Assembly: GCA_044350805.1 (NCBI GenBank)
Contig: JBILGU010000011.1
Location: forward strand, 1 to 64,000
Reading direction: 5' to 3'
Length of the DNA stretch: 64,000 nt
Source: UBA6136 sp044350805
GTDB taxonomy: Bacteria; Pseudomonadota; Gammaproteobacteria; Methylococcales; Methylococcaceae
The notes beneath the pieces were generated by a model. That model had not been told where the DNA came from. It saw only the letters and a list, made by a program, of their open reading frames with translations, and made no database searches. A program made the position numbers and the translations under genes. Positions 17,667 to 26,828 of this stretch are shown piece after piece (the stretch's first letter is position 1; every line of letters starts with the position of its first letter).

Positions 17667-19203
17667 GGTAAGCAAAAAACGCTGCTACCCCTATGGCATG
17701 AGCATGAATGGAGGCGCAAGAGAGAATTAGGGTGTAGCGGCCGTGTAAAGCCGCTACGGGATGTTCGGATGAGGAGCGTTTGCAAGGATCCTACCCGATC
17801 TGAGGAAAGGCAGATGGCCCGATGAAAAGCCAATCGCCCCGACTCTTGGCACGATGAAGAAGCCTTAAGTCAGTTGTTATGGTAGTGATTCTCTGCGTCC
17901 TTACCTAGGGAAAATTTCCCGAAATGGAAAAAATTTTGCCAGCGGTTTGAAACGATTTACGGTTTGGTCGGCCAGCCGGATCGTCGGGGTGATCATTTCC
18001 AAGTCACCAGTAATTATGTTGGTTCAAAAAATATGAAGTGACCCCTGACGTAAAGCGTTAGCAATACCAAGATGCCCTTCAACTACTCGCAATTTCAGGA
18101 ACGAGCCCAAGATGCCGAAGGTGCCCTTATCAGTCAACTAGCCCTCATCCTTCCGGATGTTTAAAGGCAAATTTCCATTATTTCCCCCGAACGTCTGAGC
18201 ATCTTTGATCGGCTGACTCAATCGCCGTTCTGGTGCGTAAGGGGCTGTGGATTGCCAGCTTCGATTTCCCAATAACTTAAAGATTGGACTGGGCGATCCA
18301 AAATCCAAATTGAACTAGCCGCCTCTTCAAGGGGCACCAAAAGGATAGTCATCAAATCGGGATAGGGTTCGGTGCGCCTCTATCCCAACAAATTATGTTG
18401 GGAATAGATCCCAGCATCCCTCATGGGTCTCGATGGCCAAAGCAGCCAAGTCTGGGAGCACCGAAAACCTCCCAAAGCCCCGAAGCGCAAGGGTTTTGAG
18501 TTTTTAGGATTGCGCCCCCACGGAAGGGCACCCGAGAGAGCGTTTTGGGGCCGCCCACTTTTGAGTGCCATTCCACCTACTTAGTAATTGGCAATATGAC
18601 TGGAGCCATTTTTCAAACAAAGCCGCGGCAGGACTCTGTAATCAGCCTTATGATCCAGAGTCACGACTGACTTCAACAAGCGTTGAAGACGAGGAATCAG
18701 AATTTCCAGACAGAAAAACTGTCGCCCTCAGGGTGGTTCCTGATGAAGGCTTTCTAAAAAAACCTCCGGCATCGACCAGATCGATCCCCCATCAAAGTCT
18801 GACTTTGAGGAGATGACCCCGAGACGTTCACGGGCATCCCGAAGTTGTTTTCGGGTGAATCTATCGGCCGTTCACTCCTCCATGTGGCAAGGGGTTTTGA
18901 GGAAACTGCGCCTTACCAGAGCCCTTTGGGCTTTAGTGAGTGATCGGTGCGTCGTGAGTTGGAAGCAAGAAAAATATTCCAGCGTATTTATCTCTTTGGA
19001 TAGAGCGAAGATCACCATTCGCAACGAGATTGGGTGACCAGGTTGGTGAGGGTTTAACAGGCATCCTCCTGAACTCTCCTCAATCACCCTTGTTCTCAAA
19101 ATGTCCGATTGGTCAAGAAAATCGCGATCAATCCGGCAGGGCCGGATCTCCCGGATGAGCAAACTGAGTCCTCGTTTGTTTTGCATCATCCACGGAGGTC
19201 ACC
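17667..19203. other. long gene-poor stretch
   Basis: About 1.5 kb without a credible gene on either strand. It holds the hairpin GTAGCGGC/GCCGCTAC (17734-17757), regulon palindrome copy 4 (17904) and stacked inverted repeats near 18358-18403 (GGGATAG...CTATCCC, then TCCCAACA/TGTTGGGA). Short frames lack family features. It may be a graveyard of an element related to the decayed AlpA/ATPase module that follows. Confidence 0.5.
17904..17924. promoter_or_regulatory. regulon palindrome, copy 4, without an obvious gene
   Basis: CCTAGGGAAAATTTCCC followed by GAAA. The full 21 bases are the exact reverse complement of 6937-6957. It lies about 320 bases after xoxF, with no intact gene on either side for more than 1 kb to the right. 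Confidence 0.65.
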
Positions 19204-19425
19204 ATGAATACCGAACTTAATCTTGATCCAGCGGACCGGTTTCTGCGCCTGACGCAGGTCCGTGAACTAACCGGCCGTTCGAGGTCCCGCATTTATGACG
19301 ATCCCAGCTTTCCAAGGCCCATCAAGCTCGGAACAAGGGAGTGTGCCTGGATTGAAAGCGAAGTCCGCGCCTGGATGAATCGGCGCTATCAATTGGCGAG
19401 AGATTCTCGTGGGAGGGTGGCATGA
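19204..19425 (+). CDS. AlpA-like excisionase/regulator, possibly decayed
   Basis: 73 residues: FLRLTQVRELTGRSRSRIYD, then DPSFPRPIKLGTRECAWIES and EVRAWMNRR. This is the AlpA/MerR-like HTH typical of integrated elements. Compared with the usual IYxxMxxGxFPRP spacing, the turn after IYD seems a few residues short. GGAGG lies nine bases upstream. It overlaps the next frame by four bases (ATGA). The same type of gene heads the module at 49.4 kb. Since its neighbours carry nonsense codons, it may be a relic. Confidence 0.6.
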   Translation: MNTELNLDPADRFLRLTQVRELTGRSRSRIYDDPSFPRPIKLGTRECAWIESEVRAWMNRRYQLARDSRGRVA

Positions 19426-19883
19426 GCGAAGCGGTTGCTATCGAGGCGATGCTTGATGTTGAGTCCGAAGGAGGCGTGATCACGGCAGGGGATCACGCCG
19501 AAATCGAATTAGAAGCCTTTGGTCCCTACCCATCACAGGTCTTCCAGGGGCGAAGGAAACGTCCCCCCTTTGCCAAGCTGCTTCGCTTCAATCCTCAACA
19601 GACGCTTTATGTCCTGACTGGCAGCGGTGGGTGGTAGAAGGCGAAGAGCCGAACCTGGGGCTATCGGAGGAAGGTCGTACTGCCTTTGGATGTCGATCCT
19701 AGAGCACTGGATTGGTCTGTCGCAGAAGAGTTCGAAGATTGCCTGATCGTTAATCAGGAAAATTCGATCATGGAGGAAACCATTCGGATTCTAGCGGCAG
19801 AGCTTCTGGTCCACACGGAACTTGTGCTTTACATCGAGGAAGGAACGATCATCCGATTCATGGGGCAGGGAGAGCCGGAATGA
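19422..19883 (+). pseudogene. mobile-element protein interrupted by TAG
   Basis: A single reading frame starts at ATG 19422 and runs to the stop at 19883, but has TAG at 19635-19637 (LYVLTGSGGW, stop, KAKSRTWGYRRKVVLPLDVD). The frame remains coding-like on both sides (residues EFEDCLIVNQENSIMEETI). It overlaps the ATPase start (ATGA at 19880), as in an intact operon. It is therefore read as one gene with a nonsense mutation. No function known. Confidence 0.6.
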
Positions 19884-20905
19884 CCGTCACGGTGATCGAG
19901 CTGAATCATGATCAAAAACGACATCGGTCCCATCGCCGGGAAATTGCTCTGCTGAGGCATACCACGAAGGTTGAGCTGCTTTCTGCCGATACGATTCCCC
20001 CGGAGCCGATCCAGTGGCTCTGGGAAGGCTGGATGGCCTCGGGCAAGCTTCACATCCTGGCAGGGCCCCCTGGCACGGGCAAGACGACCGTAGCGACCAG
20101 TTTGGCGGCTACGATATCGAATGGAGGGATCTGGCCGGACGGTAGTTATTCTCCAGTTGGAAACGTTCTGATCTGGTCAGGGGAGGATGATTTCAAGGAT
20201 ACGCTGGTGCCAAGACTGATTGCCTCTGGGGGCGATCTCAGCCGGGTCTTCTTTGTCGGCGATGTCATGGATCATGGCGTCAAGCGATGCTTTGACCCAG
20301 CCATCGACATGGAACCGCTCATGGAGGCCATCCAGCAAATCGGCGGAATTCGGCTCCTGGTGATCGACCCTATCGTCTCTGCCGTTCAGGGCGACTCGCA
20401 CAAGAATGCCGAGGTCAGAAGAAGGCTTCAACCTCTGGTGCAGTTCGGCAATGAAATCGGCTGCGCGATTCTGGGGATTACGCATTTTTCCAAGGGGACC
20501 GGTGGCAAGGATCCCGTTGAGCGCATCAGCGGTTCGATTGCTTTCGGCGCACTCGCGCGCATTGTCTATGTGACGGCCGAGCTCCCGAGAGAAGATCAGC
20601 AAGGAGGGGGCCGCATTATCTGTCGCTCCAAATCAAATATCGGTCCTGATCAGGGCGGGTTTCGATATGACCTGCGCCAGTCGGTAATGGATGATCATCC
20701 TGACGTCAGTGCCTCAACGGTCGTGTGGGAGAAACCTATTGCTGGATCAGCCCGCGAACTTCTAAATCTTGCCGAAGAAGCCCAGGGCTCTGCGTCCATT
20801 CGAGAGGACATGCCTCAGGATAAATGGCTGTTTGACTATCTGACCCTCCGGGCCCAACCGGCAATGCAGTGTATGGAAGAGGCCCTTGCGGCAGGGTTCT
20901 CGTAG
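19880..20905 (+). pseudogene. RepA/AAA_25-type ATPase of a mobile element, ending early at TAG
   Basis: 341 residues of a RecA-fold ATPase: Walker A GPPGTGKTTVATSL (about residues 64-77), Walker B LLVIDPIVSAVQGD, and a later motif GITHFSKGTGGKDPVERISG. This family (RepA-like helicase/AAA_25) serves replication of integrative elements. The frame stops at TAG 20903-20905 within GFS, yet continues in frame as KQIRDARERLRQW to another TAG near 21004. The C-terminal winged-helix part is therefore truncated. With the broken upstream gene and no integrase nearby, the module looks dead. The counterpart at 50545-51627 appears intact. Confidence 0.7.
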
Positions 20906-21208
20906 AAGCAGATCAGGGACGCGAGGGAGAGGCTAAGGCAATGGTTGAGTGGGGCTGGGAATAAAAGGACTGCGTTATTTGCCGAACATGCATTGAGCGA
21001 TTAGACGTAAATGCCGGCCTTACCTCTGGGTTTTCGCCAGCCTTAAAGTTCCTCAGGATGGCATGCAATTTTTGGGGCTTGCCACTCTACAGCGAATGCT
21101 GCGCTGGTCTATGGCACACACAGTTCGGGCGTTTTCTTCAAAAAACGGCCTCATCTTTTATTGGCAAGGACATTGCTAAATATAATTATTTACCAAAGGG
21201 CTATTTAG
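20906..21208. other. intergenic with remnant of the ATPase 3' end
   Basis: The first about 100 bases continue the ATPase reading frame after its TAG. The rest holds no gene and should include the promoter of the pentapeptide-repeat gene. Confidence 0.4.
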
Positions 21209-22333
21209 ATGGTCTGCATCACATGGAAGTCATTGCTTTTAGGGGCTGTCCTGCTCGGTTTGTCGCCGATAAGTAGTGCGGTGCTGGTTATCGATGGATG
21301 TTCACTTGCTCGGGGAGCATCCTGTCCGGGGGTGAACCTCGCGGGGAAAAATCTCGCGAAGGTTGATCTGGCCGGTGCTGATCTGTCCGGCGCAGATTTG
21401 TCTGGCTCCAACCTCTCTTTGGCAAAACTGCAAGGGATCAACCTCAAGGATGCCAAGCTTGTCGCTACAAAATTTCGAAACGCAAAACTACTGGGTGCCA
21501 ACTTAAAGCAGGCAAATCTGGAAGGCGCAGATTTTATGGGCGCCAACATGGTAAGCGCCAACCTTCAGTATGTGCAGGCTAGTGCCGCAGATTTCAGGCG
21601 GATCAAAGGCAATGGAATCGATTTGTTTGGTGCAGACCTGACGGGAAGTAAGTTTCAAGGAGCCAATTTGCGGGCTGCAAATTTGACGAAGTCCAACAGG
21701 ACAGATTCCCAATTTAATGGCGCAACGGTTAAAGGGGCGATTTACGACAGTCCGAATGATCCGGGTAAGGACGGATTCAGTATTCGGTCTAAGGCATTTT
21801 CAGATAATGATCCAATCCCAAAATCCTATTCCTGTGGGGGTATCTCACCGCCGTTGGAGTGGTCTCGTATACCTGCGGGAACGAAAAGCTTTGTTCTGTT
21901 GATTGAAGATCTTGACTTCAAGTATATGGATACATCTCTTCCTTACGGTAACTGGGCTATTTTCAATATACCAGCCTCGGTGACAAGCCTTAATTCTGGT
22001 GCAAGTTCAGCCCTCCCTGAAGGGGTTTTGAATGCGGCAAATGATACTGTAATCGGGCTTGTCTACTCCGGAGCCAAACCCGAGGCTTCATTTGGATATA
22101 ACGCGCCATGTCCTCCAGTGTTTGGTGAAAAGCATAGATTCAAGATCAGTCTTTGGGCTCTTAATGCGACGCTCTCTCCCTTCGCATTCGACTATGAGTG
22201 GAAGGACTTTGGTTTCAAGTTTGCCTACTCGTGGGTGATTCCAAGAGTGCTTGAAGGGACGGATCCAAAGTACCAGAATCTGAGTCAAATGGTCTTGGGT
22301 AAAGCGACGATGATTGGTACTGTTGTTAAGTAA
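21209..22333 (+). CDS. exported pentapeptide-repeat/PEBP fusion protein
   Basis: 374 residues. The signal peptide is SLLLGAVLLGLSPISSAV. Residues about 40-175 are pentapeptide repeats of the A(D/N)LxG type (ADLSGADLSGSNLS..., LLGANLKQANLEGADFMG) forming a right-handed beta-helix. From about 185 to the end is a YbhB/YbcL-type phosphatidylethanolamine-binding (PEBP/Raf-kinase-inhibitor-like) domain: FSDNDPIPKSYSCGGISPPL, SFVLLIEDLD and YGNWAIFNIPA. I do not know this fusion as a described architecture. PEBP proteins bind anionic groups; the role is unknown. It is followed after 14 bases by another exported protein, and the two may share an operon. Confidence 0.75.
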   Translation: MVCITWKSLLLGAVLLGLSPISSAVLVIDGCSLARGASCPGVNLAGKNLAKVDLAGADLSGADLSGSNLSLAKLQGINLKDAKLVATKFRNAKLLGANLKQANLEGADFMGANMVSANLQYVQASAADFRRIKGNGIDLFGADLTGSKFQGANLRAANLTKSNRTDSQFNGATVKGAIYDSPNDPGKDGFSIRSKAFSDNDPIPKSYSCGGISPPLEWSRIPAGTKSFVLLIEDLDFKYMDTSLPYGNWAIFNIPASVTSLNSGASSALPEGVLNAANDTVIGLVYSGAKPEASFGYNAPCPPVFGEKHRFKISLWALNATLSPFAFDYEWKDFGFKFAYSWVIPRVLEGTDPKYQNLSQMVLGKATMIGTVVK

Positions 22334-22347
22334 TAGAGGGTAATTTT

Positions 22348-23592
22348 GTGAGTAGATGGACCTTGGTTTTTTTTGTGCTTCTTTGTTCTTTTGTTTGTGG
22401 TTCAGAATTATCGGCTGCCACACTGATAACTGAGAGTACTTTCTTTAATTTTGAATCGGGAGCCGCATCCGATTTTTCTTTGAATCAGAATATGGTTCTG
22501 TCCCCATCGGACACAGCCACCAATCCTTGGATTGTGTATGGGGGCCTCAATTCAAAGGGGCAACCCAATTTCCCCTACTATTTCAATGATCAGGTTTGGG
22601 GGGCAAGCATTTTTGTTCCGACACAATCTGGAACGGTTACGTCGATTACTCTGGATCTAAAGCCATCCTCCGTCTCCTTGACCCCTCAGCAAGTCATTGT
22701 TGCCCTGTGTCCCAAGACAGGGGATAACAAGACGGGACTGGTTTCGTTTATGTCTTGCGATCTTTACTCAACGCAAACCACTAGTTTCAAATCAACAACC
22801 GATTACACCACGATTACATATACCAATCCCGTTGGCTTCTATACGAATGGCAAGGTAACAGCGGGAACGCCCGTTTGGGTTCTGGTAACTCCAGGTGATG
22901 GAAATTTTGCGCCTGTGGCCCCTGCAGGAAGCCATGTCGATGTGAAGACGGTTCCAGCAGTAGATTCGACGCAGGTACTGTCATCACTAACGGGATTCTA
23001 TTTCACTCTGGATGGGGTCACTTATCCGTTCGTTAACAGCCTGCTATCACCAGTGGCATTTGCCAATGTTAGCCCGGCAAAGAGCTTCAAGATGAAAGGG
23101 CAGGGTGTCCTTGATGTGGCCGATGGCAGTTGCGGTACGGCCAATGGGCAAATTCTTACTCAGACCCCGACCACACAGGCTCAGTTGTGTACCGTCGGGA
23201 CACCTGGGGCAGTGACCACCAACGCTAATTCCGAATATGTTTGGTCATGCACGGGTCGAGGAACAGGAAAGGCCTCTCAATGTAAGACATGGAATGGAAA
23301 ATCTGATCAGTCCCCTCTGGCGCTGGTTTACAAGAGGGCAACTATGACTCGAGGTGCAGGAATGATCATCAAAACACAAGGTGGTCAGGGCTCAGGTGCA
23401 GTGATTTATGCAGTCAACAACCAAGGTGCAACGGCTTGCTGGATCAAAAAGCAGTCAGTAGGTAAGGGTAACTATGCTTACTATTTGCGTGCAGGAAATA
23501 AGAAGGGCGCTTGTGCCGTTATTGCCTCTAAGGCTGCGGACGGTTCTTATAATTCTTCATCCTCTTCGGCTATAACCTTCACTATTCGTTAG
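22348..23592 (+). CDS. exported hypothetical protein
   Basis: 414 residues from GTG 22348. The signal peptide is WTLVFFVLLCSFVCGSELSA. The mature chain is Ser/Thr/Asn-rich and beta-looking (SGTVTSITLDLKPSSVSLTP and similar). The central part, DGSCGTANGQI through TTNANSEYVWSCTGRGTGKA, resembles a repeat with paired Cys found in secreted and adhesin-like proteins. No enzyme motif seen. Located between the PEBP fusion and a DJ-1-like protein; the function is not recognised. Confidence 0.7.
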   Translation: MSRWTLVFFVLLCSFVCGSELSAATLITESTFFNFESGAASDFSLNQNMVLSPSDTATNPWIVYGGLNSKGQPNFPYYFNDQVWGASIFVPTQSGTVTSITLDLKPSSVSLTPQQVIVALCPKTGDNKTGLVSFMSCDLYSTQTTSFKSTTDYTTITYTNPVGFYTNGKVTAGTPVWVLVTPGDGNFAPVAPAGSHVDVKTVPAVDSTQVLSSLTGFYFTLDGVTYPFVNSLLSPVAFANVSPAKSFKMKGQGVLDVADGSCGTANGQILTQTPTTQAQLCTVGTPGAVTTNANSEYVWSCTGRGTGKASQCKTWNGKSDQSPLALVYKRATMTRGAGMIIKTQGGQGSGAVIYAVNNQGATACWIKKQSVGKGNYAYYLRAGNKKGACAVIASKAADGSYNSSSSSAITFTIR

Positions 23593-23668
23593 TTTGTACA
23601 CCTCTGCGGGGTTCTATTAGGTTATCCGCCCCCGCATCTTTATCTGACAATTGGTAGGAGGTTTGAGC

Positions 23669-24460
23669 GTGAAAAAAATAGCGTTCCTAATTCTTTTGAT
23701 GAGCTCAGGATTATGTTACGCAACTGTGACGCATATGGATCTGATGGAAATGAAGCCAAGTCCAAATGTAAATCAGAACGGTATTGGGATTTTCGTATAC
23801 AACGGCATGAACGCTCTGGATGCGCTAGGTCCATACCAAACATTTAAGCAGGCGGGCATAAGGACCTATCTCGTTTCTCGGAATAAGGACAAGTTGGTGA
23901 CTACAAGCGATACACCGTCTGCAGGCCTCAAGATTATTGCGGATAAATCATGGGACGAAGTCGAGAAGTTGGATGTCCTTATCGTTCCTGGTGGGGCAAT
24001 TGCAACTGCGCTGATGACTAAGGACGAAGAGGCTCTTAACTGGATTCGTAAAATGGATGTCAATACCTACTACACCGGAAGTGTGTGCACAGGGGCATGG
24101 ATTCTTGGAGCGGCAGGTTTGCTGCAGGGCAGGAAGGTGGCTGCTAATTGGTACCGAGCAAAAGAATTCATGGGCCGGTATGGGGCCACGTATACTGGGA
24201 AAAGATATCAGCAGGATGGAAAATACATCACGGCCGCTGGAGTTACTGCGGGGATTGATATGGCTCTTTATATGATTAAGATGCTGTACAACTCAAAAGA
24301 GTATACGCAGGCAGTAATGTTGGATCTGGAATATGACCCCAAGCCACCGGTTCGTGGCGGGACAGTAAAAAAGTCTGCTCCAGTTGTTTCAAACATGATG
24401 AGAGAAATGTACGACTGGGCTTTTGATATTGTGGTTCCAGGGTTTAGGCCTGCGGATTGA
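23669..24460 (+). CDS. exported DJ-1/PfpI-family protein
   Basis: 263 residues from GTG 23669 (AGGAGG six bases upstream). The signal peptide is KKIAFLILLMSSGLCYA. The DJ-1/PfpI glutamine-amidotransferase-like fold shows IGIFVYNGMNALDALGPYQT, VLIVPGGAIATALMT and the nucleophile elbow TGSVCTGAWILGAAGLL with the conserved Cys. The later ITAAGVTAGIDMALYMI is typical of the AraC-coupled/isonitrile-hydratase-like branch. Most relatives are cytoplasmic; an N-terminal Sec signal is unusual. Activity unknown. Confidence 0.8.
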   Translation: MKKIAFLILLMSSGLCYATVTHMDLMEMKPSPNVNQNGIGIFVYNGMNALDALGPYQTFKQAGIRTYLVSRNKDKLVTTSDTPSAGLKIIADKSWDEVEKLDVLIVPGGAIATALMTKDEEALNWIRKMDVNTYYTGSVCTGAWILGAAGLLQGRKVAANWYRAKEFMGRYGATYTGKRYQQDGKYITAAGVTAGIDMALYMIKMLYNSKEYTQAVMLDLEYDPKPPVRGGTVKKSAPVVSNMMREMYDWAFDIVVPGFRPAD

Positions 24461-24641
24461 GCGTTCCATTATTTTATTTAGATAAAATGCGTATTGGGTT
24501 ATCTAGAGTTCTCATGAATCAATAATTAATTTTAGGTTGTCTCCAATCGGACTATGTCCGGACTCTTTAGCTTGGTCATCTGGCCGTGACCAAGCTTTTT
24601 TTAGTGAGAAAATGATTGGGGTTATCCGTACGGCGCGAACA

Positions 24642-24767
24642 CTTTTTTGTTACAAAGCAAAGCAAAGCAAAGCAAAGCAAAGCAAAGCAAAGCAAAACAA
24701 AACGGAGAGGACGATCAAGAGAGATCTTGATTTGGCTATGACTCCTTACCGCGAGTTGGTTATGGAG
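24642..24767 (+). pseudogene. fragment of a RelE/HigB-like toxin gene
   Basis: The translated piece LFCYKAKQSK... through RTIKRDLDLAMTPYRELVME matches the C-terminal end of the toxin at 37644-37982 (LHCFQKKTEKTSKSDLDLASTRYRDLVKE). The segment that should read FQKKTEKTSK is stretched by eight AAAGC units. No N-terminal toxin part is present upstream, so this is a relic. Confidence 0.55.
24654..24703 (+). repeat. pentanucleotide microsatellite (AAAGC)8(AAAAC)2
   Basis: Eight perfect AAAGC units (24654-24693), then two AAAAC units. A five-base unit shifts the reading frame with each gain or loss, as in phase-variable genes. Here it sits in a toxin fragment. Confidence 0.9.
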
Positions 24768-25128
24768 GGCGATGATAAGGGATTAAAGTGGGAAACAGGC
24801 AAAGAACCGAGGGATTTAAAAATCGGACACAGGAGTTGAATGCGTTGTCCCTTTCGGGGTAGAAGTGGTCCTCTCCTGATCTCAGGAGCACAGCGACAAC
24901 GTTGATGCTGGAGTTAGAGTCCTGCCCGATATTGTCCACCACTGTTATAAACACATTGAGCCAGATCGAATAAAACGGATATACCATCGAGCCCAACAGA
25001 GGGATGAGCAAAAAGAGGCTTGAGCAAAGTTGGGTTTATTTCTGGCCTATCTGGAGTATACATAAAGCCATTTAAGGCGATTAAGCGCTCGGCTTGATGC
25101 GGGGGGTCTCAAATGGAGCTTATGCTTC

Positions 25129-25422
25129 TCAGTTCTCCCATATTTTCCAGATCGAATATTGAGTTAAATTTATCCCGGTCGATTTGATTTCATCCTCCAT
25201 TCCTAGGATTTCTCGAGTAACTTCAGCGGCTCTGCCTGTTGCTGAGATGGTTTGAGATTCGTCTTTATGTCTTAAGCAGGCGACAGTGTTCCCACGAGGC
25301 ATCGGCCAAGGTGCCTTCCAACGCATTTTATTTCCGATCGTGGGCATTTGATGCCCCCCATGCTTTTCTTCGAGCAACTTCATTACGTCCTTTGCAGTAG
25401 CGCTAAATGAATCATTGGTCAC
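25129..25422 (-). CDS. hypothetical small protein
   Basis: 97 residues, no recognised family. Its second half (NTVACLRHKDESQ...GRAAEVTREILGMEDEIKST) resembles a fragment at about 35930-36060 (NTVSCTVNWDGSR...GGAAELMKILLGPEDSIKSR), so the two loci are distant paralogues. The similarity supports a real coding past. Whether it is expressed is unclear. Confidence 0.4.
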   Translation of the reverse strand: MTNDSFSATAKDVMKLLEEKHGGHQMPTIGNKMRWKAPWPMPRGNTVACLRHKDESQTISATGRAAEVTREILGMEDEIKSTGINLTQYSIWKIWEN

Positions 25423-25635
25423 TGGATCCTCTCTTGGCGTAACAGGATAAATTTCAGCCCCTATCGCTGACTGGAATTGATTCGTTGATGCAGTGATGAT
25501 ATCTCGCGGGTGACATGGGCGTTGTCATGAGAGTTGCGAGGTTGACCCCTTAGGGGGTGAGGTCGACAAACGCAAGTGTTACGAGATTAATCATCCAAAA
25601 ATTCGCGTGAATTTACCGTATTCGAATCCCGTCTT

Positions 25636-26745
25636 TTAGCTAAGAAAGGTCCTTTCTAGAAACCAGTAGCCTCCAATTAGCGCTGTGAGGGCGGAGCAGC
25701 TGCTGAGGATTCGGTTGGCTTGAGGGGAGGAGTTATTTATCGACCAGATGATCGGTAACACGACCGCGGTGACTGCGATCTGGCCACTTTCAATCCCCAG
25801 GTTGAATGAGAAAAGGGGCATCAGGATTCCTGAGCTACCAGTTGAGATTTCCATTTCCTTCAGAACGCCGGCAAATCCAAATCCATGAATCAGTCCAAAG
25901 CTGAAAGTAAGCCAATGTCTATCTGAAACCTTCTCGCCTTGAATCATGTTCTCAAGGCTCACATAAACGATGGTGGCTGCGATGAGCGGTTCAACAATCG
26001 AGGAGGGTAGTTCAAACAGCTCAAGGCCGGCTAGGGCCAGCGTAATTGAATGGGCGATGGTAAAAAACGTGATGATCTTGAGGGCTGGCCAGAAGTTGTG
26101 GGTGACAGCAAGAAGTGCAAAGAGGAAAAGAAGATGGTCATACCCGGTCAATATATGCTCGATGCCGAGCCTAAAGAAATCGGCAAAAGCGGACCATGTT
26201 GTGACTGGGGTTGCTTGCGGTTTTCGGTCTATATTCAAATCGAGGCTCAACGACGCATCGTCTTTCTTGAGCATCTTTTCCGCTAGAACTTCACCCGAGT
26301 CCTTTCTTAGCGTTACAAATTGTTGGTGTCCATCAGCAAACATCTTAAGAAGTAGAGAGTCGATTTTCAGATTCTCCTCGGGGTGAGCCCTGTAGATAAG
26401 TTCAACATGGGCATTGTTTTGGTTGTCGAACTCTACACGCCCAGATTCTATGGGGTGAGAAATCTTGTCATCGATGATGACTTCAAGCTTGGCATCAACC
26501 AGATCAGCAATCTTAGGTTTAGCCTGAGTGAGTTCCTCCGCTGTCACTTCGGCATCCCTGTCGAAATCCATGGGAACAATGGCTTCAATGTCCTGAGTGG
26601 AAAATGTGACCTTGATTAGCAAGCCAGTTGGGTTGATCGTGACATCCATTGAGCTGAGTCCGGGTGGATGGGCCTGTGCCTCGTTGATCAACACTGAAGC
26701 AAAAAACAGGAGGGAAAGAGAGGTCCCGATCAGTCGTGTTTTCAT
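25636..26745 (-). CDS. HupE/UreJ-family membrane protein with periplasmic N-terminal domain
   Basis: 369 residues. A signal peptide (LSLLFFASVLINEAQA) starts a mature chain beginning with His (HPPGLSS). A soluble domain of about 150 residues is followed by six or seven TM helices with HupE/UreJ_2 motifs: GIEHILTGYDHLLFLFALLA, FFTIAHSITLALA, FGLIHGFGFAGVL and FNLGIESGQIAV. HupE/UreJ proteins are linked to nickel or cobalt entry; the conserved His and Asp residues are present. It is divergent from a NikR-like regulator 83 bases away and near a TonB receptor, which fits a nickel or related metal uptake locus. The transport direction is not shown. Confidence 0.8.
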   Translation of the reverse strand: MKTRLIGTSLSLLFFASVLINEAQAHPPGLSSMDVTINPTGLLIKVTFSTQDIEAIVPMDFDRDAEVTAEELTQAKPKIADLVDAKLEVIIDDKISHPIESGRVEFDNQNNAHVELIYRAHPEENLKIDSLLLKMFADGHQQFVTLRKDSGEVLAEKMLKKDDASLSLDLNIDRKPQATPVTTWSAFADFFRLGIEHILTGYDHLLFLFALLAVTHNFWPALKIITFFTIAHSITLALAGLELFELPSSIVEPLIAATIVYVSLENMIQGEKVSDRHWLTFSFGLIHGFGFAGVLKEMEISTGSSGILMPLFSFNLGIESGQIAVTAVVLPIIWSINNSSPQANRILSSCSALTALIGGYWFLERTFLS

Positions 26746-26828
26746 GGGGATGGTATGACTTTTGTATAAGTAAAAGGGGAGTGGCTTACCAAACCGGTCT
26801 TACCCTGAAAAGCTTTAATCCAATTTTT

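Larger units (their letters stand above)
24461..25128. other. intergenic with toxin relic and microsatellite
   Basis: No intact gene. It contains the hairpin-like AGCTTGGTCATCTGGCCGTGACCAAGCT followed by TTTTTT near 24570-24602, probably a terminator (arms AGCTTGGTCA/TGACCAAGCT), then a pentanucleotide repeat inside a toxin-like fragment (24642-24767). Confidence 0.5.

Noticed and set aside
19929..19954. Further copies of the GGGAAA palindrome inside coding regions
   Set aside because: GGGAAATT at about 19938 lacks the TTTCCC half and lies in coding sequence.
1735..20905. Genetic-code change reading TAG as an amino acid
   Set aside because: Several healthy genes (xoxF, the 9159 TonB receptor, copC, the 22348 gene) end in TAG, and the propeller gene also has frameshifts; nonsense decay is simpler. 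Kept only as a checkable bias.
24654..24703. CRISPR-like array
   Set aside because: Five-base units without spacers; a microsatellite. No CRISPR array seen anywhere in the window.
26746..26828. Full NikR operator between the hupE-like and nikR-like genes
   Set aside because: Only one half-site (GGTATGAC near 26751) is present; no matching second arm found.
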